Below, piece by piece: positions 36,133 through 49,728 of a stretch of 64,000 nucleotides of DNA (position 1 is the stretch's first letter; each line of letters begins with the position of its first letter). Both the position numbers and the translations under genes were made by a program. The stretch spans positions 135,299,785 to 135,363,784 of the forward strand of contig NC_080041.1 in NCBI RefSeq assembly GCF_012489685.1, written 5' to 3'. The notes beneath the pieces are model-generated. The model was not told the origin of the DNA, ran no database searches, and saw only the letters and a program-made list of their open reading frames with translations. The stretch is from Lotus japonicus (taxonomy: Eukaryota; Streptophyta; Magnoliopsida; Fabales; Fabaceae).

Positions 36133-37890
36133 ATGGATGCCACCACTACTACAAGCAAATATCAATACAGTGCAAGACCACCTATCTTTGATGGTCAGAG
36201 ATTTGATTTCTGGAAAGACAGAATCAAAAGCTTCTTTCTTGGCTTTGATCCTGATCTTTGGGATTTTGTTGTTGATGGCTACACCCCTCCTGTCGATGAA
36301 CATGGTGTAAAGATCCCAAGGAAGAAGATGAGTGAAGATCAAAAGAAGGAATTCAGAGATCATCACAGATCAAGATCTATTCTGCAAAGTGCCATTTCAT
36401 ATGAAGAATATGAGAAAATTACTGATCGTGATTCCGCCAAGGGCATCTTTGAATCCTTGCAGATGTCTCATGAAGGAAACAAGAAAGTGAAAGAGACAAA
36501 AGCGTTGTCTCTAATCAAGCAGTATGAATCCTTCCAAATGGAACCTGACGAATCCATTGAGGATATGTTTTCCAGATTTCAGTTGCTCGTAGCTGGAATA
36601 AGACCTCTCAACAAAAGCTACACTACAAAAGATCATGTCATAAGGGTCATCAGAAGTCTTCCTGAAAGCTGGATGCCTTTAGTGACTTCAATAGAGCTTA
36701 CAAGAGATGTTGAGCATATGAGTTTAGAAGAACTCATCAGCATACTGAAGTGTCATGAACTAAAGCGTGCTGAACATCAAGATCACAAGAAGAAGTCTAT
36801 TGCCTTGAAATCCAAATCTGAAAAGGCTAAGGCTCTCCAAGAAGCATCAGAAGATTCTGATGAAGATGAGCTGACTCTGATATCCAGAAAGCTCAACTGC
36901 ATCTGGAAGCACAGGCAGAGCAAATACAAAGGTTCATCAAAGGACAAAAGGCCAAAGAAGCACTTCAAGACGAAGAAGAGTCTGATGGTGACATTTGATG
37001 AATCAGAGTCAGAGGATGTTGACTCTGATGGTGAAGTCCAAGGACTCATAGCTACTGTCAAAGACAAAGGAGCAGAGACAAAGGAAGCTGTTGACTCTGA
37101 CTCAGCATCAGAAGGAGATCCAGACTCTGACGATGAAAATGAGGTATTTGATTCTTTCTTAACCTCTGAACTTAAAGATGCTTTGTCTGAAATTATGGAT
37201 AAATATAACTCTCTCTTGACTAAGCATAAAAGGTTGAAAAAGAATTTCTCTGCTGCCTCTGAAACTTCTGTTGAACATGAGAAAATTATTTCTGATTTGA
37301 AAAATGATAATCATGCTTTGATTAATTCTAACTCTGTGCTTAAGAATCAAATTGCTAAGTTAGAAGAAGTTATTGCCTGCGATGCCTCTAATAGTAAGCA
37401 TGAATCTAAGTATGAAAAATCTTTTCAAAGATTCCTGGCTAAAAGCGTAGATAGAAGCTTGATGGCTTCATTGATCTATGGCGTGAGCAGAAATGGAATG
37501 CGTGGCATTGGGTATTCTAAACCAATTAGTAATGAGCCCTCTGTGCCTAAAGCTAAATCTTTGTATGAATGCTTTGTTCCCTCTAGTACCATATTGCCTG
37601 ACCCTGTACCTGCTGAAGCTGCTAAACCTCCTCTTATAAAAGGAACTTTCTCTATGTCAAAATATCATGCTAAAATTCCTTTATATTATCCTGTTGAAAG
37701 ACCCAAAGTTGTCAGAACTTCTGGGCTAACTAACAAGAAAGGACCCAGAAAGTGGGTACCTAGGGATAAGATTATATATGTTGCAGATATCTTCAATAGG
37801 TCCATCGAAACTCCAACCGTGGAACCTGGACAGTGGATGCAAGCAACACATGACGGGAGAAAGGCATATGTCCCAAGATCCAAAACTTGA
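36133..37890 (+). CDS. Copia-type gag, copy 2
   Basis: It encodes the same 585 residues as copy 1 at 32171-33928, including the missing zinc knuckle and the following protease stub in another frame (about 37823-37940). The identity shows that the duplication is very young. Function is as for copy 1; movement would need enzymes from another element. Confidence 0.9.
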   Translation: MDATTTTSKYQYSARPPIFDGQRFDFWKDRIKSFFLGFDPDLWDFVVDGYTPPVDEHGVKIPRKKMSEDQKKEFRDHHRSRSILQSAISYEEYEKITDRDSAKGIFESLQMSHEGNKKVKETKALSLIKQYESFQMEPDESIEDMFSRFQLLVAGIRPLNKSYTTKDHVIRVIRSLPESWMPLVTSIELTRDVEHMSLEELISILKCHELKRAEHQDHKKKSIALKSKSEKAKALQEASEDSDEDELTLISRKLNCIWKHRQSKYKGSSKDKRPKKHFKTKKSLMVTFDESESEDVDSDGEVQGLIATVKDKGAETKEAVDSDSASEGDPDSDDENEVFDSFLTSELKDALSEIMDKYNSLLTKHKRLKKNFSAASETSVEHEKIISDLKNDNHALINSNSVLKNQIAKLEEVIACDASNSKHESKYEKSFQRFLAKSVDRSLMASLIYGVSRNGMRGIGYSKPISNEPSVPKAKSLYECFVPSSTILPDPVPAEAAKPPLIKGTFSMSKYHAKIPLYYPVERPKVVRTSGLTNKKGPRKWVPRDKIIYVADIFNRSIETPTVEPGQWMQATHDGRKAYVPRSKT

Positions 37891-38393
37891 ACCTGAAGGT
37901 GAAGTTGATCTTGGAGGCATCAGTAGAGCAAGATTTGGTCAAGGAATCATTGGTTTTTGATATGAACCCCTCTGTTGATATTCTGAACGCTATTCATGTT
38001 AGAATTAATGATAAGCTTGACTCTGACAAGTCAAAGCTAGCTGAAAAAGCTTGTAGAGATGAGCATGACCGGTTCAGAAAGTAACAAAGACTCAGAACTT
38101 GACGAACCAGAAGCAACAACATCAGAAGATGCTACTACAACTTCTGACTTGCGTCATCAGAAGAAGAGTAGGCTCCTAGCTTCTCATTCTGAAGTATCTA
38201 AAGATGAAATTTTGTCCAGAACGGAGATGTCACCAGAACCACACTTCTGCTCTCATCAGAAGATATGCTAATCAGAAGCCAAGTATCCCTTGGTATTTCT
38301 TCTGAGGGGGAGTATTTCGTCTTATGCTCTTACTATTTTTTTTTTCCCTCCACCTTCATTCTTTTTGCTTATGACAAAAAGGGGGAGAACTTA

Positions 38394-38663
38394 TAGTATC
38401 TTGACAACTCCTATTTTATTAAGCTCAGAATCTAGATATTACTAACGTTGATATTAAGTATTAGATTCAGGGGGAGCTTAGCTTAGTATCTTGACAACTC
38501 CTATTTTATTAAGCTCAGAATCTAGATATTACTAACGTTGATATTAAGTATTAGATTCAGGGAGAGCTTAGCTTAGTATCTTGACAACTCCTATTTTATT
38601 AAGCTCAGAATCTAGATATTACTAACGTTGATATTAAGTATTAGATTCAGGGGGAGCTTAGCT
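38394..38663 (+). repeat. Three 90-bp tandem repeats, unit 2
   Basis: Same structure as 34433-34702, including the one variant copy with GGGAGAG. Confidence 0.9.
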
Positions 38664-38824
38664 CAGAATCAAGCACGAGACTTGGATTCAGAAGGAGCAA
38701 GATAAACTATACACATCATGATAAGTTTTAACTCTGATACCTTATACTCTGAGTGTATTCAGTTTATTTGTTTAGAGTTGTTCATCAAAATACATGGTTT
38801 TGTCATCATCAAAAAGGGGGAGAT

Positions 38825-40019
38825 TGTTAGATCAAGATTTGGTCATGTGGTACAACTCTATGTTTTGATGATAACAAGTATTTATTTGTGGATGAACAAC
38901 TATGATACTCTAATGTTTGTCTTGAGTGTTTTGACAAACAGGTTCTGATTCTGACACCAGAAGATATATTCGTCAGAAGTTCAGAAGATCAGAGGATCTG
39001 AAGATCAGAGGATCTGAGGATCAGAGGATCTGAAGATCAGAGGATCTGAAGATCAGAGGATCAGAAGATCAGAGGATCAGAAGATCTGAGGATCAGAAGA
39101 TCTGAAGACCAGAAGCTCTGAGGGACCAGAGGCTCTGAAGGTTCAGAAGCTCTGAAGGTCCAGAAGCAGAAGTTACGAAGGTCAGAGGATCCAAGCTTCC
39201 CTCTGACTCTGATCACCAAGCTTCACAAGTTCCAACACGAAGCATAACTCTGATCAGAAGTCATTGGTTAAAGGCAAATGTCTCTATCAAGAAGTACAAG
39301 AGCAGTGTACTATTCTGAAAAACCTACCTACCAAGGTTCAGCCACAGCAGGTTCTGGAAGTTCCAGAAATGCCCTCCAACGGTCATATTCTCTCAACAGA
39401 AATATCCTTTGCACCTTGGACTATAAAAGGCTGAAGAAAAAGAAGAAAACTAAGAGAGAAAAACCAAGAGCTGCAATACAAGAAAAGATTCAAGCCTCTA
39501 CTTTCTTCATCTGTTCTTATTTAGTTTACACTCAGCTTATTTAGAAGCAAACCTTTGTAAACACCAACCTCAAACAGTTGTTTGATTTTCCTTAAGGGAC
39601 CGGGTAGGTCAGTATCCTTAAGAAGACTAAGAGAGTGAATCTTAGTGGTGATTCCTTTAGGAGATCAAGGTTGATCGGATCCTAGAGAAGACTAAGAGAG
39701 TGAATCTTAGTGAGAGCTAAGTCAGTGTATTGTTAGTCACTTGTAGGTTTCAAGTGCAGTTGTAACAATTATCTGATTAGTGGATTGCCTTCATTCTAAG
39801 AAGGAAGAAATCACCTTAACGGGTGGACTGGATTAGCTTGAGGGATTTATCAAGTGAACCAGGATAAAATACTTGTGTGCTTCTCTCTTCTCTCTATCTT
39901 TATCCGCTGCACCATCTATCGTAGAGAAACCGAAAAGATTTACTTTAAATCTTAAGGGGAAAGTTTTTATATTCAAAACGCTATTCAACCCCCCCTTCTA
40001 GTCGTTTTTCACACCTTCA
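38825..40019 (+). repeat. LTR 3 of the tandem copia element
   Basis: Preceded by the polypurine tract, ending CACACCTTCA, followed by the TSD copy GTTTG at 40020-40024. Confidence 0.92.
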
Positions 40020-40181
40020 GTTTGTACCCTCAATGTTTTGAGAAAGTATAGGGAATGCCCCTCCGTCAGATCGACGTTAAAAAACTAACGGAGGGGCTGA
40101 CGTGAATTTTCTTTTTTTATTTTTCTTTTATTTCCTCAAATGCCACGTCATTAAATGAAAATAAAAACCTTGAAAATTGGT

Positions 40182-40258
40182 TGGAGAGGTTCGAACCCAG
40201 GACCTTGTAATGGCAAAACACACACATTACCAATTGAGCTACATGGACAATTGATATA
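40182..40258 (-). repeat. tRNA-like head in the left MULE terminal repeat
   Basis: On the minus strand it shows box A TAGCTCAATTGGTA and box B GGGTTCGAACC. The acceptor and T stems do not close, so it is not a working tRNA. The mirrored copy is at 50496-50563. Confidence 0.6.
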
Positions 40259-41006
40259 TTTGACAACATAATTTTATTTATTTCATATATCTTCTTCATC
40301 TTCTCAACCTCATGTAACAAAATTCATAAGTATTCTGGTGAGAACCATTTTAATGGGTCTTTCTAGAGAGAAGGGATCCAACTTCTCTCTAGGCCATGAA
40401 GGGAGGAGAATCAACGACCGGAGGGAGAAGCTGGAGTCTAGTAGAGGAAATAAACGGTGGCGCTTTGACCATGCGGCGGAACCGTCGTGGAGAAAACAGC
40501 ACCATGCTTCTACTCCGAGTAATGGTCGATATAGACAGGTCTCCCAACATTCCCACCAAAAACAGGGTCATGGCAGTCAAAGGGGTAGTGAGCATACTAT
40601 GCGTTTTTCCCCCACTACCTTGTTCATAGATGGTCTGACAGAGAAGACATCATACGAACAAGTGAAAAATGCGTTCAAAAAATGGGGGAAACTATCTGGT
40701 GTTTTTGTGCAGAGAACCAAGAAAAGACACCGAAGGACAAAGTTTGGCTTTGTGCATTTTGTGTCTAAAGAAGCAGCGGCAAGGGCAACTAGAAATCTGA
40801 ATGGTGGATCTCTAAATGGTGCCACTATTTCTGTGGCTGTGGCTAAGTACCCGACAAATGCACAAGGGGATACTCATCCTACTGCCAATAGGTGGACAAA
40901 TCATGTAAGAAAAAGGGTATGGAGGAGAAAAACAGAGCCAATCTCCCAAGAAAAAGAGAGTTCCGACTATTCTTGTTGTTACAATACTAAACAAGAGGAC
41001 CTGGAT

Positions 41007-44000
41007 TGTAACGCCCCGAATTTCGGGTGTCACTTTAGTAACCTATTAAAGTAAATATGCAATGTTTTCCAAAATGATACATAAACACGAGTATTATTTT
41101 TTTCTTTTCAAATGTATTTCCAAAACATGTCATGCATACTCCCAACTACAATGGGATTTACATCAAGCCTTGAACAAGGCAAGTACCCGAAAGTAAACCC
41201 GAAATCACCCAACCTACAAAACCTAACCAATAGAAACAACTCAACAAAGAACCTATTATGCAATGACACCATAAATCCGAAATACTCCCTACGATCTCCA
41301 CATCGGGGAACCGCAGGAAAGCAATGCATCGGAACCTACCCGAAACCTCAAATATAAATTCATAAAATCATTATGCAACCTTAAACCAATAACGGTAAGC
41401 TCTCTAACCCAAGGCTCTATCCCTAGACCCGACTCTATTCTTTGAGTCTTCCATAATTCTTCAAGTCCTCATCTCGAACTCGTACGAAGGTCAACCTTCA
41501 TCGAAGATTCTCCATCGCCTAATAGCGTTAAGCGCCCAAACAACAAGTAGCAAATAGAAAGGGTTAACTCCATGCAATTACCATGTATAAAGAGAAAATC
41601 ATGCTGTTCGAATTTAATTACCTGGCATGGTAAATAACTAGCAACATAACTCAACTCATATATCAACAACTTAAACATAAATCGGACTCAGATAATAATA
41701 ACCTCAACAATGTAACATCAAATCAGATATCAATAAACCAATACGAAAATCCAACAACATAGGGTCAGGTGTTAGTTCCCTATAATGCAACTATATGCTG
41801 CTAACAAAATGGATCGATCAATATCGTCTCTCAAGACGGGACAATGATAGGACACACCTCCTCATCGCCACTTATAACGTCATACATGACGGGACAATCA
41901 TAGGACACACCTCCTAATCGCCACTTAACGTCACACAAGACGGGACAATCATAGGACACACCTCCTGATCGCCACTTAGCATCTCGCAAGATGGGACAAT
42001 GATAGGACACACCTCCTCATCGCCACTTGACTCAAGCCCTATATGCCAAGTCAGACAATAACAAAGCCCACCCAAGGACCAATCCAAAGTAACCACATGT
42101 TTCATCCACTAGGAAGCAGTAACGACAGAAACCAGTAAACGGCCGAAGCCTCTCAGAAAACATTTTCCAAATTCAGCATAATAATCATAATCATCTGCCA
42201 ATCAATATAAACATCTTCATCTCAAACACAGGCAGTGCGATAAAAGCATGCAAGACTCAAAGACGCTCTAAAACCGAGTTACCCTTACCTTAGCCAATTT
42301 TCTTCCTAAACTGCAACTCCAATCCTATCTCATCTTTGTTTTTCGCGTCGGCTCGCTTCCTTCTATTCCTTAGCTTCGTCGCAAGGCGCTTTCGTCCTTC
42401 GTACCCTTCACAAGTTCACATACTAAACCTTAGCCTCTAAAGTCACATCTAAAGTTCCATAACAAACTTAGCCAATCTTTCTCGCTCACTTAGGCTAAAT
42501 GCACAAACTTTATGTTTCAAGGACTAAAGTCCAAAGATAAAATATTTGTGTTTTAAAGAAAAGCCCCTTTAAATGCCCATTTAGAAAACAACTCCTCAAC
42601 TTTTAAGTAATTCAACTCTAGTCCCTTGACAAGCACATAATCACGAAAAGGTCCTCACATAAAAGTAAGTTCTTTTTCAACCCTCAATCTTTAATAAATT
42701 TATCAAACAAACCTCAAGACTTTTAAAACTCAAGTTTAACCCAAAACTTCTAAGCATGTTGTGTTTTAGGCCCCAAAATTCTTTTCATACAATTTAAGAA
42801 ATTTTCAAGAATTGATGTTTCACAAAATAAATTACATGCCTAAGCTTAGAAAAATTCCAAGAACAATCTTTTCCAACCCTTTCTATGAAAAGCTATTTTT
42901 TTCCAAAATCACTTATGAGTAAAATTTCAACTTTTTCATAAAACATTTACATTAATAGAAAGCTATTACCACTAGGAATAACATACTAGAATCACTAACT
43001 CAAAACTTAATTTTTAACAGTCACATAACAAACTTTTCTCATCTTTTCCTCAAAAACTTTGCATCACCACAAAACTGTCCACATAAAGATTAAGCTTAGC
43101 AAAGAGTAGAAAGAGGTCCAAACAACTTTTTAGTACAACATTTTCAAAACTTAACCAAATTGAAAACTAAAAGCATAGGTTTGAAGCCCTTGACATAAGC
43201 TACCTTGTTTGTTCTTTGTGTGAGAGGAGAAAAGCACGAAAAAGGAAAGCTTTGAGGAAAAATGGCTTCAGCCTTGAAGATTGGAGAAGACATGGTGGTT
43301 CGCTCATGAAAGGAGGCGTGGCGGTGGTGACCAGCGGTGGCTGTGGTGCTCGCGTGTTCATGGCTGTTTGGAGTGGCCATGGTCGGAGCTTTTGTATATG
43401 GTGGTGGCTCATGGGTTGGTTGTCCAAAGAGAAGAAAAGTCAAGGTGGTGGTGGCTCTTGGCTGGACATACAGCCACGGTGAGGAGGAGGGACGATGGTG
43501 TTGAGAGGAAGAAGACATGGTGATGGTAGCCAGCGGTAGCATCTCGTGGAGAGGGAGAAGGGGACGTGAGTGAGAGGTACCATGGTGGTGTGGGTGCTTC
43601 AGCAAAAGAAATGAAAGAAGGAAGAAGTGCTGCAAGGAATAAAAGAAAAGAGGAAGAAGAAGAAAAGAGAAGTTTGTTGCAGAAGAAGAAAGAAAGATAT
43701 TATGAAGAGAAAGAAGGAAAAGTCAAAGAGAGTGGACGAGAATGAGAGGTTGGAAATCTGATTGGTGGTACCTTGACATGTGGGACGTGGAGGAGGGATA
43801 TCCAAGGATAAATGAGAAGATATTTATTAATCGGTACAAATTAATTTGGACACTGAATGATTTAGCTCATAGAATTAAGAGAAAAATATAAGAGTGATAT
43901 ATTATTATATCAAAAATTATGAGGAACTCTATGAAATGATAAAATATAAATTTGAATCACTTTGAGCAAAATAAAATGATTCATGCACCAAGAAATGAGT

Positions 44001-44481
44001 AGAAACAGAGCTAAAGAATAATTGCGAGACAATTAGAACAAATATGACGTCGTCATATTATGCGTTTAAGCTAAGTATGAATTATAGGAAAATGACAATA
44101 GTGATTATTATCATTTGAGGAGAAAATATTTTGGAAACGACCTGCTCCAAAATCTGACACAAAACTGATTAAGGAAATATTCTCCGGATGAGAAAACTTC
44201 ATTCACGGAAAAGATTTATAGAGATGAAAGGATTAAAACAACGCGGACAAAAATTCCGCAAGGAGCTTCGAACACGGTTCAGGGTCTCGCAAGTCCCTGC
44301 GGAGATAAGGTCTAACTTTATCGGATTTCCGGAAAGCGAAACATATCGATCTTACAGTCAAAAGTTTTGTAATGGAACACTTGCCATAAACAAACATAAA
44401 AACAATAGAATATAAATACTCAATTAAATTAATAAATCGAAAATAAATCAATAATCTAGTTATTTAATTCAGGGTCTTACA
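41007..44481 (-). repeat. 3' LTR of the large-LTR element
   Basis: Contains four copies of a roughly 50-bp tandem block around GGACACACCTCCT at 41830-42030. Open frames within it (for example 43144-43635) are low-complexity and lie inside the repeat, so they are not called as genes. Confidence 0.92.
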
Positions 44482-46253
44482 ATACTACCCCCCAAAAAGA
44501 AAGTTTCGTCCTCGAAACTTGGTGTAAGAGAAAACTCGGGAATAACATTCCCTCACATTTCCTTCCACCCTAAGTAGTGTCAGAACGCATCCCAAAACTG
44601 GGAGACGTCACAACGAATTCACCTCAAATGTGACATACAAGATAAAAGTAATACCTAGATATCTATCAATCATTCTTGAATAGACCTAGATAACACGTTC
44701 ATGCTTAGTATTCTAAGCACCTAACTCAAACGCCTACATGAACTACCTCACAAGAGTCGTGATGCTCTCACGCTAACCGTTCAACCATAATACTCACAAC
44801 CAAAACATTATGCTACTACCATTCTAATCTCGTCACAAGCTTCTCCTACCAACCATCTCGCACTCAATATCCATTGACCAACAGCTCATAAGCATATTGT
44901 CGTCTTAGAATCTAACAATCCATCAACATAATCTCTTTCTCGAAACTACCCTCATTCAAACCATAAAGTCAACCTTCCACTTAGTCCCAAATCAAATCAC
45001 AACTTATCTCAAGTCTTAACATTCTACACAACTCGAGACCCATCATCTCTAGCTTGATTAGTCTCACGTCAATTAATCATTAGTCTCTCAACCTTCAAGG
45101 ATCTAATTGCTAACATCACAACTAAAACCACTAACTCTCTTATTCACCTAGGATCCTCAACTTACAAAATCAATCTTGACCCTAAGATTCGAATTCCACT
45201 TATTAAATCTCAAATACTGACCTCAACATGTTCCTCTGAAATCCAAAATCATTGCTTGATCATCGCTTATTCCCCTAGAGTCTAACTAGGCGGAAATCCA
45301 TCAAGTCTAGTCTCTTACTGCAATTAGTACACAATCATATAACCTATGCTTTCATAACATTCGAAAGAATACCTAAGACTCTCCAACATTGAATCTCTTG
45401 GCTTAGTCTACCTCTACTTAGAGTAATCATGCGAACTAACTAATTAGTGACTGTACGACAATCATCAAATTTCAAAGATTTAAATCTTAATCCTCTATAA
45501 TCATGAGCTTAACATAAACTTATCTCTCAAACTCGACTAATCATCGATCAAATCCAATCAATACTCCTATCATAGTCCATGCCAGCTGTGATTCCAAATA
45601 TCAACCCCTCAATATTAAGTTGATCAGGCTCAATATCTTGCGGACGAAAATTCAGAAAAAACTCACTAGTAAGGCCAATGAGTCTATCTCATCAAGTGGT
45701 CACATCTAATCTGAGATCATTTCTAATCTATCAAATATCTAACAACTTCATATAGAAGAAGTACAACCTTAATTCCTTGAACTCAAACAACACTCCATTA
45801 GGATTCATTCTAAGCTTCTATCTTTCCTTACTAACATGTCCTTACACAATCAACATCTAGGCTTAGCAACTTCTCTAAACCCGATACAACTGTCATAATC
45901 AGAACACAAACAACAGTAAAAGGAATGTGCCTAATGCATACTCCTTTTCCTATTCAACAACATATGATATCTACCTGGAATACTGTATAACAAAGCAGAC
46001 AAACAACAAGTACAGTTAAAATTTCAGAGGGGGTACTAACCATCTAGTCAGAAGTTAAGGGGTTAGTGTTCAAGAAAACAACAACAAGAAACAACTAGTA
46101 GACAAAATAAACAATTAATCATATAATCTATATGGTAACACTCTGTCAATCGATCAACACCCAGCCGATCAATTACAGAGTTCAAACAACCTAGCACAGA
46201 AGACCTATTCCCCAACAAGCTCTGGTTTCTCAACCAAAGCTCTGATACCACAA
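44482..46253 (-). other. Non-coding interior of the large-LTR element
   Basis: No reading frame above about 60 codons. Composition on the plus strand is rich in A, C and T, as in degenerate or never-coding interior sequence. The polypurine tract and primer site lie at its ends. Confidence 0.8.
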
Positions 46254-49200
46254 TGTAACGCCCCGAATTTCGGGTGTCACTTTAGTAACCTATTAAAGTA
46301 AATATGCAATGTTTTCCAAAATGATACATAAACACGAGTATTATTTTTTTCTTTTCAAATGTATTTCCAAAACATGTCATGCATACTCCCAACTACAATG
46401 GGATTTACATCAAGCCTTGAACAAGGCAAGTACCCGAAAGTAAACCCGAAATCACCCAACCTACAAAACCTAACCAATAGAAACAACTCAACAAAGAACC
46501 TATTATGCAATGACACCATAAATCCGAAATACTCCCTACGATCTCCACATCGGGGAACCGCAGGAAAGCAATGCATCGGAACCTACCCGAAACCTCAAAT
46601 ATAAATTCATAAAATCATTATGCAACCTTAAACCAATAACGGTAAGCTCTCTAACCCAAGGCTCTATCCCTAGACCCGACTCTATTCTTTGAGTCTTCCA
46701 TAATTCTTCAAGTCCTCATCTCGAACTCGTACGAAGGTCAACCTTCATCGAAGATTCTCCATCGCCTAATAGCGTTAAGCGCCCAAACAACAAGTAGCAA
46801 ATAGAAAGGGTTAACTCCATGCAATTACCATGTATAAAGAGAAAATCATGCTGTTCGAATTTAATTACCTGGCATGGTAAATAACTAGCAACATAACTCA
46901 ACTCATATATCAACAACTTAAACATAAATCGGACTCAGATAATAATAACCTCAACAATGTAACATCAAATCAGATATCAATAAACCAATACGAAAATCCA
47001 ACAACATAGGGTCAGGTGTTAGTTCCCTATAATGCAACTATATGCTGCTAACAAAATGGATCGATCAATATCGTCTCTCAAGACGGGACAATGATAGGAC
47101 ACACCTCCTCATCGCCACTTATAACGTCATACATGACGGGACAATCATAGGACACACCTCCTAATCGCCACTTAACGTCACACAAGACGGGACAATCATA
47201 GGACACACCTCCTGATCGCCACTTAGCATCTCGCAAGATGGGACAATGATAGGACACACCTCCTCATCGCCACTTGACTCAAGCCCTATATGCCAAGTCA
47301 GACAATAACAAAGCCCACCCAAGGACCAATCCAAAGTAACCACATGTTTCATCCACTAGGAAGCAGTAACGACAGAAACCAGTAAACGGCCGAAGCCTCT
47401 CAGAAAACATTTTCCAAATTCAGCATAATAATCATAATCATCTGCCAATCAATATAAACATCTTCATCTCAAACACAGGCAGTGCGATAAAAGCATGCAA
47501 GACTCAAAGACGCTCTAAAACCGAGTTACCCTTACCTTAGCCAATTTTCTTCCTAAACTGCAACTCCAATCCTATCTCATCTTTGTTTTTCGCGTCGGCT
47601 CGCTTCCTTCTATTCCTTAGCTTCGTCGCAAGGCGCTTTCGTCCTTCGTACCCTTCACAAGTTCACATACTAAACCTTAGCCTCTAAAGTCACATCTAAA
47701 GTTCCATAACAAACTTAGCCAATCTTTCTCGCTCACTTAGGCTAAATGCACAAACTTTATGTTTCAAGGACTAAAGTCCAAAGATAAAATATTTGTGTTT
47801 TAAAGAAAAGCCCCTTTAAATGCCCATTTAGAAAACAACTCCTCAACTTTTAAGTAATTCAACTCTAGTCCCTTGACAAGCACATAATCACGAAAAGGTC
47901 CTCACATAAAAGTAAGTTCTTTTTCAACCCTCAATCTTTAATAAATTTATCAAACAAACCTCAAGACTTTTAAAACTCAAGTTTAACCCAAAACTTCTAA
48001 GCATGTTGTGTTTTAGGCCCCAAAATTCTTTTCATACAATTTAAGAAATTTTCAAGAATTGATGTTTCACAAAATAAATTACATGCCTAAGCTTAGAAAA
48101 ATTCCAAGAACAATCTTTTCCAACCCTTTCTATGAAAAGCTATTTTTTTCCAAAATCACTTATGAGTAAAATTTCAACTTTTTCATAAAACATTTACATT
48201 AATAGAAAGCTATTACCACTAGGAATAACATACTAGAATCACTAACTCAAAACTTAATTTTTAACAGTCACATAACAAACTTTTCTCATCTTTTCCTCAA
48301 AAACTTTGCATCACCACAAAACTGTCCACATAAAGATTAAGCTTAGCAAAGAGTAGAAAGAGGTCCAAACAACTTTTTAGTACAACATTTTCAAAACTTA
48401 ACCAAATTGAAAACTAAAAGCATAGGTTTGAAGCCCTTGACATAAGCTACCTTGTTTGTTCTTTGTGTGAGAGGAGAAAAGCACGAAAAAGGAAAGCTTT
48501 GAGGAAAAATGGCTTCAGCCTTGAAGATTGGAGAAGACATGGTGGTTCGCTCATGAAAGGAGGCGTGGCGGTGGTGACCAGCGGTGGCTGTGGTGCTCGC
48601 GTGTTCATGGCTGTTTGGAGTGGCCATGGTCGGAGCTTTTGTATATGGTGGTGGCTCATGGGTTGGTTGTCCAAAGAGAAGAAAAGTCAAGGTGGTGGTG
48701 GCTCTTGGCTGGACATACAGCCACGGTGAGGAGGAGGGACGATGGTGTTGAGAGGAAGAAGACATGGTGATGGTAGCCAGCGGTAGCATCTCGTGGAGAG
48801 GGAGAAGGGGACGTGAGTGAGAGGTACCATGGTGGTGTGGGTGCTTCAGCAAAAGAAATGAAAGAAGGAAGAAGTGCTGCAAGGAATAAAAGAAAAGAGG
48901 AAGAAGAAGAAAAGAGAAGTTTGTTGCAGAAGAAGAAAGAAAGATATTATGAAGAGAAAGAAGGAAAAGTCAAAGAGAGTGGACGAGAATGAGAGGTTGG
49001 AAATCTGATTGGTGGTACCTTGACATGTGGGACGTGGAGGAGGGATATCCAAGGATAAATGAGAAGATATTTATTAATCGGTACAAATTAATTTGGACAC
49101 TGAATGATTTAGCTCATAGAATTAAGAGAAAAATATAAGAGTGATATATTATTATATCAAAAATTATGAGGAACTCTATGAAATGATAAAATATAAATTT

Positions 49201-49728
49201 GAATCACTTTGAGCAAAATAAAATGATTCATGCACCAAGAAATGAGTAGAAACAGAGCTAAAGAATAATTGCGAGACAATTAGAACAAATATGACGTCGT
49301 CATATTATGCGTTTAAGCTAAGTATGAATTATAGGAAAATGACAATAGTGATTATTATCATTTGAGGAGAAAATATTTTGGAAACGACCTGCTCCAAAAT
49401 CTGACACAAAACTGATTAAGGAAATATTCTCCGGATGAGAAAACTTCATTCACGGAAAAGATTTATAGAGATGAAAGGATTAAAACAACGCGGACAAAAA
49501 TTCCGCAAGGAGCTTCGAACACGGTTCAGGGTCTCGCAAGTCCCTGCGGAGATAAGGTCTAACTTTATCGGATTTCCGGAAAGCGAAACATATCGATCTT
49601 ACAGTCAAAAGTTTTGTAATGGAACACTTGCCATAAACAAACATAAAAACAATAGAATATAAATACTCAATTAAATTAATAAATCGAAAATAAATCAATA
49701 ATCTAGTTATTTAATTCAGGGTCTTACA
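46254..49728 (-). repeat. 5' LTR of the large-LTR element
   Basis: Same length and content as the other LTR, including the four-copy 50-bp block at about 47077-47277. Confidence 0.92.

Larger units (their letters stand above)
30902..40019 (+). mobile_element. Tandem copia-type retroelement, LTR-gag-LTR-gag-LTR
   Basis: The TSD GTTTG lies at 30897-30901 and 40020-40024, with none at the inner junctions. Three 1,195-bp LTRs start TGTTAGATCAAG and end CACACCTTCA: 30902-32096, 34864-36058 and 38825-40019. Each of the first two is followed by a primer site TGGTATCAGAGC (initiator Met tRNA type) at 32099 and 36061. The second and third are preceded by AAAAAGGGGGAGAT, the polypurine tract. The repeat period is 3,962 bp, then 3,961 bp. 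The two units differ, as far as I can compare, at one base (G34758 against T38719) and by one T in a homopolymer. LTR sequence and gag resemble the SIRE/Maximus lineage. Confidence 0.93.
41007..49728 (-). mobile_element. Large-LTR, coding-poor element (LARD-like)
   Basis: The TSD TGGAT lies at 41002-41006 and 49729-49733. The two 3,475-bp LTRs are 41007-44481 and 46254-49728, at a constant offset of 5,247 with no difference found in the parts compared. On the minus strand the LTR starts TGTAAGACCC and ends GGGGCGTTACA. The primer site (complement of TGGTATCAGAGC) is at 46239-46250, three bases from the right LTR, so the element runs right to left. The GGGGGG tract next to the left LTR is its polypurine end. 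The 1,772-bp interior encodes nothing recognisable. The sequence CGAGGACGAAAC next to the polypurine tract resembles the 3' end of Del/Tekay chromoviruses, so it may derive from one. It must rely on other elements to move. Confidence 0.92.

Noticed and set aside
43144..43635. 163-codon minus-strand open frame rich in His, Ser, Pro and Thr
   Set aside because: It is inside an LTR, is repeated in the other LTR at 48391-48882, and is low-complexity. Other LTR frames were dropped for the same reason.
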